NCBI RefSeq assembly: GCF_002288925.2
Contig: NW_022098036.1
Span: 40,031,503-40,095,502 of the forward strand
Reading direction: 5' to 3'
Source of the DNA: Delphinapterus leucas
Lineage: Eukaryota; Chordata; Mammalia; Artiodactyla; Monodontidae
Length of the DNA stretch: 64,000 nucleotides
Shown here one piece after another: positions 35,505 through 47,740 of this stretch. The notes under the pieces are model-generated. The model was not told where the DNA came from. It made no database searches and saw nothing but the letters and a program-made list of their open reading frames with translations. How positions within the stretch are numbered: position 1 is the first letter of the stretch; every line of letters starts with the position of its first letter. The position numbers were made by a program, and so were the translations under genes.

Positions 35505-36347
35505 CTATAGAGCATTTTTTGACCAGCTAAACTGCACAGCCCAAGATCAGGAAAACTTTTTCTCTGCTGAAGCAGAAGAAGTAAAAATATTCTCAGGAAG
35601 TCATCTCACATGGCAGCAACTGAGGCTCCTGGAAGCACCAACAAAACTAAAGGTGAATGTAGTCTTCCTAACATTGATAGAATAAGATCAAATACAGACA
35701 AATAGAACAGAGAACAAAAGACATTCCTGAGCAATAGAAGTTGGCTGGGGCATGCAGGACCTTTAAAGAGGCCTTGAGAATATTAGGCACTGAAAAGAGA
35801 GGGAGGGGAGTCAGACCAGTTTCACCAGACCTACAAAGCACCAGGCAGAGACTTCCCCAGCTAGATGCCTCCCACCAGAGATTCTGAAAGCTTCTAGTCA
35901 TGTGCACTATTACCCCTATGGTATACTGCATAAGTCTCATGACACCATCATGTTTAAAGCAAAAGAATGACTATGACTGTGACTATGTTTAAAGCAAATT
36001 CACATCCTCTTCTTTTTTGTAGAAAACAGTCTCTGTGCACGTGTGTAAATATTAAAGGGAGAAATCTGTTCAGATATGCTTCCTGAAGGATACAGAGTAC
36101 CAAAAGCATTAATATGTTTTTGAAATAATATATCCTATAATTTGAGTAACTTGAATTTTTAATCATTTTTTTTCTTTTAACACTTTAACTGTTAAACACT
36201 TAAAAGACCAACTTATTTGGGGACAGTTTAATGGTATATAAAAAAACTTTAAAGAATTTACATATCGTATAATTTGATAAAATTTTAATCGTCTATATCT
36301 TTGAACACTTTTAAGGATAAATACTTTAATGGATAAAGTCATTTGGG
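35505..36347. other. Unassigned sequence
   Basis: A 90-codon minus-strand frame (35,668-35,940) has no recognised domain. There is an exact local repeat of AAAGCAAA with neighbours around 35,957 and 35,990, and nothing else of note. Confidence 0.45.
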
Positions 36348-36360
36348 GGCAAATAGTTTA

Positions 36361-36576
36361 TTTTATTTTATTTATTTTTTGTGGTACGTGGCCCTCTCAC
36401 TGTTTTGGTCTCTCCCATTGCGGAGCACAGGCTCTGGACGCGCAGGCTCAGTGGCCATGGCTCACGGGCCTAGCCGCTCCACGGCATGTGGGATCTTCCC
36501 GGACTGGGGCACGAACCCGTGTCCCCTGCATCGGCAGGCAGACTCTCAACCACTGCACCACCAGGGAAGCCCTGGA
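36361..36576 (-). mobile_element. CHR-2-like cetacean SINE, antisense
   Basis: T-rich sequence, GTGGTACGTGGCCCTCTCAC, then CACCACCAGGGAAGCCC is a full SINE in reverse. GGCAAATAGTTTA occurs at 36,348-36,360 and at 36,577-36,589, a perfect 13-base TSD. Overlapping open frames of 135 and 80 codons come from the SINE body. Confidence 0.95.
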
Positions 36577-36589
36577 GGCAAATAGTTTA

Positions 36590-37224
36590 AAAATAAACTT
36601 CAAATGTAGCCACAAAAAATTCATGGTTGAGGGAGGAAGAGGATCTGGTATGGACCTTTATTTAAGTGGATATTCACAGCAGTTCTGGATAACCTGTGTA
36701 TGTCAACAAAAGGCATATTATCTCTTAGAAAGATAAACTATCACTCTTCATCTCTAACTCACATACCCATTAGTCTTTGCTTTACAAATTTTAAGCTAGC
36801 TTTTTCATGCTCCATGTAATTACCTGTTTCTCTATCTCTCCTCTACATCTCCTCTCTCCATTTTCTATGGCCCCATTCTTTGTATTTCCTTTTCCTGGAG
36901 GATTTCTCTGCATATGCTCCAGGAAAAGTAGTACCTCATCATATAAATGGAAACACAAAAATTGGCTTCAGCCTAACTCAGTTAATCAAAAGGACAAAAG
37001 AGTTCATGGTACTTATCCTAGAATTTTGGAAGAAGAAAAAAAATTCATGAGGTGAGAAGGAAGGAAAGAAGGGATATTCTTAGAATATATTTTGTCTATA
37101 TATATTTTTTATATATCGACTATCAGTATCCACTGAAATGATTTCTTTCTTTGGAGAAAAATGGAGGGAATAGAAAATTATATGACCATATTTTCCCAGA
37201 GTGCTAAATAAAAGCACACCGAAA

Positions 37225-37227
<3 letters not shown>
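36590..37227. other. Unassigned sequence
   Basis: It includes a short TA-rich run near 37,097. The 82-codon frame at 36,807-37,055 has no recognised features. Confidence 0.5.
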
Positions 37228-37266
<39 letters not shown>

Positions 37267-37285
37267 AGAGAGGGAGAGAGGGAAA
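37228..37285. repeat. (AG)n polypurine tract
   Basis: About 58 bases are purine only: a perfect AG run of roughly 33 bases followed by GGGAG-type variants. Long mirror-symmetric polypurine runs can form triplex H-DNA and are usually length-polymorphic. Confidence 0.95.
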
Positions 37286-37769
37286 GTAAAAAGAAACACT
37301 ACCTCGGTGTTTTTTTTTTCAGCTCAGCACCTTGCTCTTGTGCTTGTTTTAGAGATTTTTTGGAAAGCTAATGGTTAGAGCATTTTTAAATAAAAATGAG
37401 TTGGGAAAGTAAGACATCAGTAGACAACTGTTCTGAATTGTCTTTAGCTAGCAAGAACCTATATAAACTTTTTTTGGAAAAACCTTAAAAATGTTTATCA
37501 CTTTAAAAGGACAAAAAAAGAAATATTGAGATGTCAAAGTTTCACATGGTATGTACCATCAATGTTTTTTGTGTTAAAAGATAACATTACACTGATTTAT
37601 GTGAACATACCATTGTAGCAACAGACTGTGGCATCAGTTGGAAGCAAAAAGAAGGCAGAGTGGTTAATGTTCTGAATACCTACAGTGTAATTAAGTGAAT
37701 GGTTTAATTTTGAATACACTTCAAGTGGGCACATGTCCAGTCAATTGAATTTCTTTTTCTTTTTTTCAG
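37286..37769. other. Unassigned sequence upstream of a candidate exon
   Basis: AT-rich. The last 25 bases form a strong polypyrimidine tract ending in CAG at 37,769. Confidence 0.5.
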
Positions 37770-37887
37770 ATGCTAGTGTTTATCTCATTCACCAACATGA
37801 TCAGTGTCCAAACTTCAAATTCTGCTGAAGTGAATGACGTTGAAATTTTCTTGACCTTCCTCATCCTATACATTCGTATTCCAAGGG
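37770..37887 (+). other. Candidate internal exon (lncRNA or coding, unproven)
   Basis: TTTCTTTTTCTTTTTTTCAG is followed by 118 bases and then GTAAGT at 37,888-37,893. These are near-consensus acceptor and donor sites at internal-exon spacing. Frame 1 is open throughout (39 codons plus one base, starting at an ATG), and the other two forward frames are closed. The peptide ends in a hydrophobic run (IFLTFLILYI) and I recognise no family. It lies in unassigned sequence, not in a known repeat. It could be an exon of an unplaced transcript or a decoy pair of splice sites. Confidence 0.3.
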
Positions 37888-39147
37888 GTAAGTATTATCA
37901 TCCAATGAAAGTTTATATATAAACTGTTTCCACTCATTTCTGAATCTGATACTGATAAGGCCGTGGGCTTTTGATCCATAAAATAATGTTATGTTAATTT
38001 TATCAACACTTTCTAAATTAAACCAAAAAACTTTTATTCCCCTAACTGAGGTTTCAAACTAGAAATCTGAAGCTTTTGAAGCAAAAGCCCCTACCAGAAT
38101 TATTACTAAATAGATTCCTTAAGTTATTCCATACATTTTCTTCCTCTACATTCCTGATTCTGATGCTAAAAATAAGCCAAATAATTCATTTCCAATTTAT
38201 TAATTTTATTAAAGTTTATTAATTTCAGCACCCTATTAGAATTCTCCCAATCTTTCAATAAAGACACATAACAAACAGTAACATATTTAACTTTTATTAA
38301 AAGTTTTAAAGTGCAATTAGACATATATGTATATAGTCTTATAGATATGTAGATATATTATAAGAATTCAAAACTTTATATATATAATATTATATGCTAT
38401 GATATTGTAGCACACATTGTTCACCCTACCATGGAGTGAAGTTATATTTATGGAAATGTATTTAGGTTACTAAAATTCTGTTGCTCAAAGTAGAATATTC
38501 CAAACGCTGGGATCAATTATTTTTTCCCTACATTTCCATCCATTGCTCAAAATCATACTATATTTTATTTTGCTACATATTTAGAAAATTATTTCTTGCA
38601 GAATATTTTTCTTTCCTGGAATTTTCTGGAGGCTGCAATTAATTTTCTTTATTTTTTTATATGTCAAAAGAAACATGTCTTTATATTCATTACTAAGATC
38701 ATCCAGAGCTTTGTAGTTATATTATTTGATATTGTGCATTTTTGGAATATATTCCTTTCATGTCAGTCTGACTTCCAGTTTAGTTTGATTGTTTTATAGG
38801 CTTAATACATAGTTGTCAAGCTATTATTCCTTTTTGTTGCATTCCTGGGATAACCCAACTATTTTTTATCTTTATCTTTCTTTTTCTTGCATTCATTTTT
38901 GTTTGTGTGTTTGTTTTGCTGCAGTAAATCCTTCAGTAATCCCCCTGACCCAAAGCCTGTATAGCATTGAGATTTCTAAGTCATCACCTTTTGGAAAATA
39001 TTTTTATTTTGACATTTGGTTAGTAGTTTGGCTTTATTTCTTTGCCATATTCCTTAGCAAAGAGGAAAAACATGGAAGTTCTGGAAACCAATAAACAGTT
39101 GCAAGATATGCATTGTTTTAGAGGTAAATTGTAAACAACTAAACCCA
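37888..39147. other. AT-rich unassigned sequence
   Basis: It includes TA-rich runs around 38,320-38,400. Open frames of 67 and 93 codons (38,596-38,799 and 38,813-39,094) are rich in F, I and L as expected of AT-rich chance frames. Confidence 0.5.
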
Positions 39148-39335
39148 TGTGGCAGGCCAAATCATGGCACCCCAAAGATGTCAATGCCTTAATCCATACA
39201 ACCTGCAAATATATTAAATTACATGCAAAAGATTTTTCAGGTGTTGTTAAGGTTACATCTTGAAATAAGGATATTATCCTAGATTATTCCAATGGGCCCA
39301 GTCTAATCACATGAGTCCTTAAAAGCAGAGAACTT

Positions 39336-39549
39336 GGGCTTCCCTGGTGGCGCAGTGGTTGAGAGTCCGCCTGCCGATGCAGGGGACATGGGTTCGTGAC
39401 CCGGTCCGGGAAGATCCCATATGCCGCGGAGCGGCTGGGCCTGTGAGCCATGGCCGCTGAGCCTGTGCGTCCGGAGCCTGTGCTCCGCAACGGGAGAGGC
39501 CACACAGTGAGAGCCCCGCGTACCGCGAAAAAAAAAAAAAAAAAAAAAA
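39336..39549 (+). mobile_element. CHR-2-like cetacean SINE inside MLT1
   Basis: It starts GGGCTTCCCTGGTGGCGCAG and ends in a roughly 20-base pure A-tail. AAAAGCAGAGAACTT at 39,321-39,335 recurs exactly at 39,550-39,564. The pure tail and the perfect duplication mark a young copy. Confidence 0.96.
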
Positions 39550-39819
39550 AAAAGCAGAGAACTTTCTCTGGCTGACATCAGAAGAGCTATAGCAAAAGTC
39601 AGACTGTAAGGACTAAATGTGCCCTTGTTGGTTTGAAGATGGAGAAGCAATGTGATGAAAAATGTGGGTGGACTTACGGAGAGGCTCCCAGTTGACAACC
39701 AGCAGGGAAGCAAATCCTCAGCCCTACACCCATGAAAAACTGAATTCTGCCAACAACCTAAATGAGCTTGGACTTGGATTTTTTCTCATAGCTTCCAGAT
39801 AAAAGACCAGACCTGCTGA

Positions 39820-39951
39820 GGTAGGGAGACGCAAGAGGGAAGAGATATGGGAACATATGTATATGTATAACTGATTCACTTTGTTATAAATCAGAAACTA
39901 ACACACCATTGTAAAGCAATTATACCCCAATAAAGATGTTAAAAAGAAAAT
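39820..39951 (+). mobile_element. 132-bp L1 3' end inside MLT1
   Basis: Only the last hundred or so bases of a young L1 are present, ending CCCCAATAAAGATGTTAAAA. AAGACCAGACCTGCTGA at 39,803-39,819 recurs exactly at 39,952-39,968, a perfect 17-base duplication. Confidence 0.96.
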
Positions 39952-40122
39952 AAGACCAGACCTGCTGACACCTTGATTTTGACCTTGTGAGACCTAAAGC
40001 AAAGAAAATGGTTGAGCCCAAACAGACTTCTGACCTATACAGCTGTGAGATAATAAATGTATATTGTTTTAACCCACTAATATTAATGTGATAATTTGTT
40101 ATGGCAGCAGTCTAAAACTGAT

Positions 40123-40894
40123 TCTTTGGAAACTTCAAGAATCTAGAGTACCAACAAAGAATTCATAACAACTAAAAAAGAAGATACAACAGCCAGGAAC
40201 ATGGAAAACCTTCACAGGGAGAAATGCTAAATCTAATTAGCACTCCTCTCTAAGGGCTTGTTGCAAGTTGCTTCTCTGGGAATAAATGAAACTGAGTGCT
40301 CAGAAGATTTATTAAGTGCTCTCAGCGTCCACACTGCAGAAGGAAACAGAAGGAAGAAGGATTGTGCAGTGAGAGAAAGTGAGCTCTCACACAGTCTAAA
40401 TGAAGGCCTCAGTCAACCCTGCAGGGGGTTCTGAAGCTGGATGGCCCTTATTCCAAGACAGGATGAATGGTTCAGGTCTTTATATCTATACTTCAAATAG
40501 TTACTGGGTGTTGCAGCCCCAGTAAAGATTGTGACCTTGAACAAGGATACTCATTGCACCTGAAATAATCCCTCCATTTAGGTAGCTGACAGCTGAGAGC
40601 TTGATGCTAGTAGCACTTATTGCAGCAGAAGGAGTAAGGCCTTCATTCCAGAAGAAGGATCTTGGCATCACATCACAGCATCCACTACATGGTTGCTATT
40701 ACCAAGTCACCTGCAGTTTGTGTTGAAACACAATATACTGTGTCTTATGGTTAAGACGTTATTTTCAAAACCAAGATCCATGATCTGTTTATGCATAAAT
40801 TAACTCAATCAACAGATTTTTGTTATTAAGTAACAAAAATGTCCCAGGTACTATGCTTACTTACATAGTTACTTATTTACATGCTTTGTAATAT
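40123..40894. other. Unassigned sequence
   Basis: No feature was recognised; composition is close to the window average. Confidence 0.5.
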
Positions 40895-41185
40895 TTTGAT
40901 TCTTTTCAGTTTATTGAGGCTTTCTTTTATATCCCAGCAATTGCTCTATCTTGGTGAACATATTCTGTGCAGTTGTAAGAGTGTGTATTCTACTCTTGTT
41001 GAATATCAGTTAGGTCAAGGCAGTTGATAATATTGTTCAGATCTTCTAGATCTTTACTGATTTTTTTTCTAATTGTTCTATCAGTTGCTGAGAGAGGGTT
41101 GTTAAAATTTCTAACTATGATTATGGCATTATCTCTTTTTAATTCTGTCAACTTTTGCTTGAGTCTGCCCTGGGCATAGATCAGC
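40895..41185 (-). mobile_element. Old L1 ORF2 fragment, antisense
   Basis: ATCTTGGTGAACATATTCTG, GTTCAGATCTTCTAGATCTT and TGCTGAGAGAGGGTTGTTAA are the reverse of an old L1 ORF2 interior. It is an isolated, diverged fragment. Confidence 0.75.
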
Positions 41186-42815
41186 CAAGGACTTACGTAA
41201 ATTTTACAAACAAATTTGGAGATATCCTTTCTCTGGTTGTCTTATTTCCAGGATATTTTCCTTATTTTCCAGTGCCTATCGTTGCCCTGAACTCTGCCCT
41301 CCAGTTATTCAAACATGTAAGCTTGTGAGTTTTCTAAAAGAGTGTTTTCTAAAGGAATTTTTCTAAAGGAATGCTGCTGGTCCAGTTGGAAAAGGCTTGA
41401 AGGAAGATTTATGTGTACCCTTACGGCAATGATGCAAAATCCTTCTTCAGTGGCAACTAGCTTCCCTTTCAATCAAGGACCTTGAGTCTGTGAACTGACA
41501 TATCTTGAAACTGGGTGAGAGACTGTGGTAACTCAAGTTAGGTTTTTGGATACCAGACTTGGAGTTTTTCCCATCGTATAGATCAAGAAATAATCTGTTA
41601 GGCTATCTATTTCATTCCTAGAGACTCTGTGATCAATTAGCAACTTTGAAAGATCTCTATGAGGAAGCACGTTCTTATTTGGAGTCTTTGCTGACCTTTA
41701 CTAGTTGACAGAATCACCTTATCTTTGAAAATTAAGTGTGACAACAGGGGAGGTTGTGGTATATCTTTAGGACAGTAAGCATCCCCTTCCAAACCATCTT
41801 TTCAAGTGTGATTATCACCAATTTTTCAGGCAGAAAAGGCTAGCCTCTTTGAACGCCAGAAAGCAAGCTACTTTCCCTGATGAGGGAGTCTCAGAATGGC
41901 ATGTGGGTTCAAGATTGTCAGTTTCATTTAGGCCCAACCAGAAGTCCCCACTGCAAGTTTCAGAATTCCATTCTTTTCCACTTTCACATGAGAAACCTAG
42001 CAAGAGTGTGAATGTACCTGTCATTGTAATTCAGCAACTCACACAGTTACATTTTGCATTTGATTTTCACCAATATCACTCCTGTAACTACAAGAATTAA
42101 GATAGTTTGAGGAACATCATAGAAAATCTCTGGTTGTGAAGTTATGAGTTAAATTTAGAAGTAATTGAGTTAAGATTATTATTTTCTCTCTATAACTGCT
42201 CAGGTGCACACAACGGTATTTCATCCCACATTCCAGTCATTATAGAATTCATTATTCCCATCTGGTTAAGTGTAACAGCCGCTTGAGTTCCCAAGAAATG
42301 TGCTTTAGTTGGCACTTCATTACAATTAACCCCAGTTGGTAGCTTAATTAACTGTGATGCCACTACAAGCCATGGATTACTAGCATCTATTTCCCATTGA
42401 CAAGGAGCTCAGCACTGTGCTAAAGCTCAAGGGCATGGCCAAACAATCTCAAAATCCCATCTTCAAGAGTCTACCTCCTGAGATCTATTCCACTTCTTAT
42501 ACCAATTCTGAATCAACCTGGGTCCAATCAGGAGATAGAAACAACACAGTGGTTCAAACAGGAGAAGTTTAATATAAATAATTACTAAGCTATGATAAAA
42601 GAGTAAATCTCCCTAGGGTTATGAGAGAGTACCTAAAAGAAAAAAAATACTTGGACTGGAGGGTCTTTCTGCAAGAGTGAGGTTCAGACTTCACTGGAGA
42701 AGGTACAGCTGCAGAGCAGGTGTTGAAGGGTGAATTTGGAGCTGCGATGCGATAAATTGATATCAGGGCATCTACTATGCTTCTCCTATCCACTGTCTCC
42801 TCTTTCCAATCAATT
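41186..42815. other. Unassigned sequence, probably old repeats in part
   Basis: The segment near 42,515-42,740 (GGGTCCAATCAGGAGATAGA, AACAGGAGAAGTTTAATATA) reads like an ancient interspersed repeat I cannot name. No gene was recognised. Opposite-strand frames at 41,815-42,100 are unremarkable. Confidence 0.45.
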
Positions 42816-42819
42816 TAGT

Positions 42820-43145
42820 CACTGTTTTATTGGACCAATATTATGGAGCACTTATCACGTCTCAGGTGCTCTTTTCAGTTCTGGAGATAACACCCTGGGC
42901 AAAACAAAGCCTCTGCTCTCATGTCATTCTATTGGGATAATAAACCAACAAACACATCAAATAATATATTCTCAGATTATGATATAAAAAAGTAAAGCAA
43001 ATAAAATATCATGTTTCTCAACACTTTTTAAAGAAAAAAAAGCAGACTAAGAAGGTGACTATAATTTAAAAGTTATGACCTTTGTAGATAGAATGGTCAG
43101 CAAACTTTTCTGAAGAGGTAACTTTCGAACAGAGACCTACTACTC
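42820..43145 (+). mobile_element. Ancient mammalian repeat, first part
   Basis: GAGCACTTATCACGTCTCAG, GCCTCTGCTCTCATGTCATTC, TTTTCTGAAGAGGTAAC and AACAGAGACCTAC follow the same order as the element beginning at about 60,770. It is probably the 5' part of the element that continues at 43,978. Confidence 0.55.
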
Positions 43146-43977
43146 ACCATTAGTACCTACCAACTAGCACTCTTCCAGTTATCAATCGAAAGTCACAGTT
43201 GAATCATGTCATTTTCTTCTCAGAAATCTTTCATAACCGCCTACTTATATGTAGATTAAGCAGATCAAAGCTGCATTCAATAATAAAAGTGATCAGGACA
43301 AATCTCCAGTCCTAGAAGGGTCATGATATGCTAAGCAAGATATAAAGACAGAAGCCTAATTGTTTGGAATGAGTAAGTCCAAGTAGGGTGAAGAAAACCC
43401 ATGGGAAGGTGAGCCCATGTTACACTTGGGCTAGAGCCTCCTATGGGTCATTTCCTTTCCCCACAGATAATACAACTCATAAATGGAAAAACCTCACTTC
43501 TTGAAATGGTCCATCAATACCCATGACTGGGGTTCAGTGTATGGATTCATTTGTCATTCACACTAAGCTCTGTCCTCCCACTGATATCCATTAGAAATAA
43601 AATGTTTTAATTTCCACCTAGTACTTTCTCTCTTGCTCCTTTTTTTTTTCAGAACCTAGAAAACTAAAAATCGACTCTCTACTGGTCTCCCTCAGAGGCA
43701 CAAACAGTAGATTGTGAGAGATCAAGTATCTTGCCCAAGATCGCATAGGTTTATTGGTGGCAGCCAGGATTCAAATCCTATTTTTTGTGCTACCGTAATT
43801 CTCAGTTTGTGCATAATAAGTTAGTCTGGGGAGATGCTGAATGAAAAAATGTTTATGATCAAATAAATTTGGTAATCACTACATACTATGGTACCCTTTT
43901 AGAAATTTAGATTGTACATTTGCATACTAAAAGCTCTGAGAAGTCTAAGATTTGAAGGAAGAAAATTTTGTTTAACT
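43146..43977. other. Unassigned sequence
   Basis: No feature was recognised. A short pyrimidine run and AG near 43,630-43,652 resemble a splice acceptor but no open exon follows. Confidence 0.45.
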
Positions 43978-44290
43978 TTATTCATTCATTCATTCATTTA
44001 ACAAATATGTATTGAAACTTTACCAAGTTCAGGGCATTTCAGGCAAAAGAAAGAGTACAAAGACCCCAAGGCAAGAAAAAAACTGGCTTGTGTGGGGAAC
44101 TTACAAAAGGCTGATATGACTGAAGTGTAGTGCTGACAAGAGAACAGTAAGATATGAGGTTGCAGAAGTTGGCAAGGAATTAGTGGATGACCAAAAGAAA
44201 TTTGGATTTTTATTCCCAATAGAATCAGAAGCCACTGAAAGATTTAGCTGAACATTAAACTTATCTGGTCACAATCCTCTTTACTCCATG
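43978..44290 (+). mobile_element. Ancient mammalian repeat, later part, with (ATTC)n
   Basis: (ATTC)n at 43,981-44,000 precedes GGGCATTTCAGGCAAAAGAA, AAGACCCCAAGGCAAGAAAA and TTGGATTTTTATTCCCAATA. These match in order the segment at 61,085-61,280. I recognise the family but cannot name it. Confidence 0.55.
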
Positions 44291-44299
44291 AAATTTTCA

Positions 44300-44460
44300 T
44301 AAACATATGCTTCTTTATATTTTGTTGACCCCCTTTCACTGGTAGAAACTGATTATGACCAAGATAAACTCCTCCAGGCTGAAATCATTTCATGGACACT
44401 GTAAACCCTAGCACAGACATAGTAACTACTCAGTAAATGATGTGTGGAATGGATTAAAAT
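44300..44460 (+). mobile_element. L2-like 3' end fragment
   Basis: CTAGCACAGACATAGTAACT, CTCAGTAAATGATGTGTGG and AATGGATT resemble the closing segment of an L2 element. The copy is short and diverged. Confidence 0.5.
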
Positions 44461-47400
44461 CATGATGGGATGGAAAGCTATGACATTTGATAAATGTCTG
44501 AAAGAACTCGAAATGTTTCATCCTGCCATCTGGAAGATTTATGATCAGAGAACAAGACACAAACCTTCAAATGTTTGCAGTGATACTAGAAGACAAATTA
44601 GACTGACTTTGTAAGGCTCAAGAAGGTGCGCTCCTAGTCAGGAGCACTGAATTCTAATAACAGAGAAGCAGACAATAAAATGGACATGTCATTGAGGCAA
44701 TAAATCTCTCATCACTTGTTTTCAAACAGAGATCAATAAAATTATACGGAATATCATTTATTTATCAATCAAAGCCTGGATTACATACTTTGAAAATCTC
44801 TTTCAACCCTAAGATTCTGGGATTCCATTTGGAAAGGATTGGAGGAAGGAAAATGAGTAGATGAAGAAGTAAGTGTGGCTAGAGAAAATTTTAGACAACA
44901 ATTTTTTTTTAATTTTGCAGACCTTTTATCTAATTAAGGCAGAGTAAGGAGAATTACTTGAAAGAATGAAATGAAGGAAAGGAACTTCCAATAAAATGTG
45001 TCAGTATAAAGATATTCTTATTATACTCCTCACTCTGACACTAACATTAAACAAAAAAAGAAAAAAACTAGAGAAAAAATGCTCATCATCAATAAAGTCT
45101 CTAACACTCCCAGAATTCCAAGTCAAAACCTGTAAAATCTGTCAATAAAACTAAAGGAGCCACCTAAAAATTTGTAGAATTCTTGAAATATTTCTGTAAT
45201 ACACAAGAAAGCACTAATAGTAGAAAATTTTAGGGAGTAAGAATTGGGTTTGTGGAAAGATGGGGGAGTAGGGACTTTTATTTTTCACTTTGTATGTTTC
45301 CCTACTCTGAACATTTTTAGATAAAGATGTATATATGTTACATTTTAAAAACAATTTCAGAAGGATAAAAGTGGTAGAAGTAAATTTGTACTGAATATAT
45401 GGTAGATGCTTTCAAGGAGACATGTATCTTCAGAGTTATAAATCTGAGTACATGACAACTTAAAATAGTCCTCTAAGAGGAAAGCAAAGGGATAGCCAAT
45501 ATAAAATGTACTCTACTTCTAAACCCTACAATCCTACAAAAAACAAGCCCCGTGATACCTGAACTTTTAATTTGATTGGAAGAATTAGATTCACACCACT
45601 CTGTAGAAACACCTGGAAGCTAATAAAATATAACATGTACTCATTAATAAAAGTCCAGCCCTCCCATCAACAATAAGCGTAAGTCCACGAGCATGGTTGT
45701 AGGTATAGACTGAGCAATAGCTGAGAATCTAATTATATCTTCTTAGACACTAGAGTTTAGGTATGTAGTCTATGAGTAGCACCTTAACAGTCAGATTTCA
45801 ATGGAAAAAAAACACAAATGAGTGGAGAGATATTTTTCCCAAATTCCAAGGTTCATGTAGATTTCAGTTGAAAAACGCATTTTGTCTTCTGCTAAATTTG
45901 TTGCTTTGGAAATATTATATTGAATGCCAAGCCATATTTTAAAGGGAAATTTTCTTTTAATGTCACTTACAATAAATGACCTGGAGCTTTACAGAAGTAA
46001 TGCCATTGGCCTTCCTTTTTTAAGAAATCTACATTCTACCCCAAGCATCTGTAGGCTACAGAGTATTATCAGACAACTAATACATCCCAATCAGACTGAA
46101 TTTATTTATAGACAACGTTCTTTTTGCAATGTTAGATGCCTCATTAACTTGATTCAGCTTGTGCATAGCAAAAATATTCCCTCCCTCTTCAGATTTTTGA
46201 TAGAGTGAATTATAATTTCTTGTCTCACTCATTATAAACCTTTAGTTTGGAGGACATTTCAAAAATGTGTAGTGCCACTTATGTAAATCCTGGATTACTT
46301 GGCCTGGATTAATTATGTGCTTTATTTATCTTTATTTGGGAGGAATATGGAGTGGTATAGTGCCCATTCTTATTTTTCGCTTCACATGGAAAATAAGTTA
46401 AAATTTAATTTTGCTATAAACCTCCTCCCAGAAGAAATGAAATGTAAATTGCGTTTGAGTAGATTCCATTATACACATTATTGTCAAGTTAGTGGGGTAT
46501 GGGTGGGATAGTTGGGGTTTTAAAACTCCTAGAGCCTTAATAATTCGATGTACTTTTTAGATACGTTCATCTGAGAAGAAAACCAAGGAGATACTGCGAA
46601 AAAATCATCATATATAGCTTCCATATTATGTTACACATATTGAAATTGTGAAATTTCCTTTTGAATATCACTATGCAACTTTGGGTTGTATGCTCTTTTA
46701 ATTTGGCTTGCACTTCTACAGCGTGGGGGAAAAAAGGATTTTTCGTTCCAAATATTCCACTACAACTGTTTCAGACTCATCATTTTTAAAAACCAGATTT
46801 AACAGGTTAAATTGAGCTCGGGAAAAAGATGATGATTAAAAAGCTAACCTCCATTTCTCTTAAATTCAACCTACCATGCTTTCAATGAATTTTCACACAA
46901 ATAAATAAGAATACCTAATGTTTGATGTAAAGTAGTCACAAATTAGACTTGGAAATATTCCACATTTTGTTTTAAATAAATGGAGTTTTGTGAAGAACAA
47001 AGAAACATTTTTCTTAAATTACAGCCTGCAGTGTTTTAAATTTCCTCTGTATGATTTATTAACCTGTTCGCTATACTGGAATATAACAAATATGAAATAT
47101 CCAATATATGTGGTTTTCCTTGTTTGCCAGATGATAGGGAATGTATCAATACTTACAATCTTGTAGCTCTGATGCTATCACAATTAATTTAGCCAAAGTT
47201 GATCGTATAACAACAACAACAACAAAAAGGTGGTTTCATTGCTGAGTCTTCACACTTGAAAACGTGTAGCAGAAATATGAACACCTTAAGCAAGTTTCAG
47301 GACTTCTGTTTTTAGTCAAAGAAAAATGTAGAAATTCTTTCCCTTCTGCAAAGCTGATCTTGTTTTTTTTTTCTTTATTATATGTATTCTAAGTAAGCTT

Positions 47401-47600
47401 CTATTTAGAAGAAAAAATTAAAAAGAAATCTCTAAATATGAAATACTCCATGTGATTGGAAAAGAAAAAAATACCAAAAAAAATTTTTTTTAAAGCATCT
47501 CTACCCACTGTTTTGTCATGAAAGACCATGACATTAACTAGAAAAAAATTTCCCCTTCTAGGCCACAAATAGTCCTAGATCCACACTGTTTGATAAAAAT
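44461..47600. other. AT-rich unassigned sequence (3.1 kb)
   Basis: No SINE, L1 or gene was recognised. Minor features are a (CAA)n run near 47,210 and a 94-codon plus-strand frame at 45,924-46,208. That frame holds a fragment reminiscent of retroelement coding sequence, but is too weak to call. Confidence 0.45.
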
Positions 47601-47610
47601 TCTGATTCTC

Positions 47611-47730
47611 CAGAGTTCCCTGGTAGCCAAGTGGTTAGGATTCCCAGCTTTCACTGCCCTGGCCCAGGTTCAATCCCTGGTCAGGGAACTGAAATCCTAC
47701 AAGCTTCATGGCATGGCCAAAAAAAAAAAA
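47611..47730 (+). mobile_element. CHR-1-like short SINE
   Basis: CAGAGTTCCCTGGTAGCCAA, GTGGTTAGGATTC and GGTTCAATCCCTGGTCAGGG give the tRNA-Glu head, then CATGGCCA and an A-tail. TCTGATTCTC is found at 47,601-47,610 and 47,731-47,740. Confidence 0.93.
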
Positions 47731-47740
47731 TCTGATTCTC

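Larger units (their letters stand above)
39148..40122 (+). mobile_element. MLT1-type LTR (MaLR), sense, twice interrupted
   Basis: It begins TGTGGCAGGCCAAATCATGG and ends with GAGATAATAAATGTATATTG and TTATGGCAGCAGTCTAAAAC, the order of a solitary MLT1 LTR. A SINE (39,336-39,549) and a short L1 (39,820-39,951) lie inside it, each with its own duplication. Without them the LTR is about 600 bases. Confidence 0.82.
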
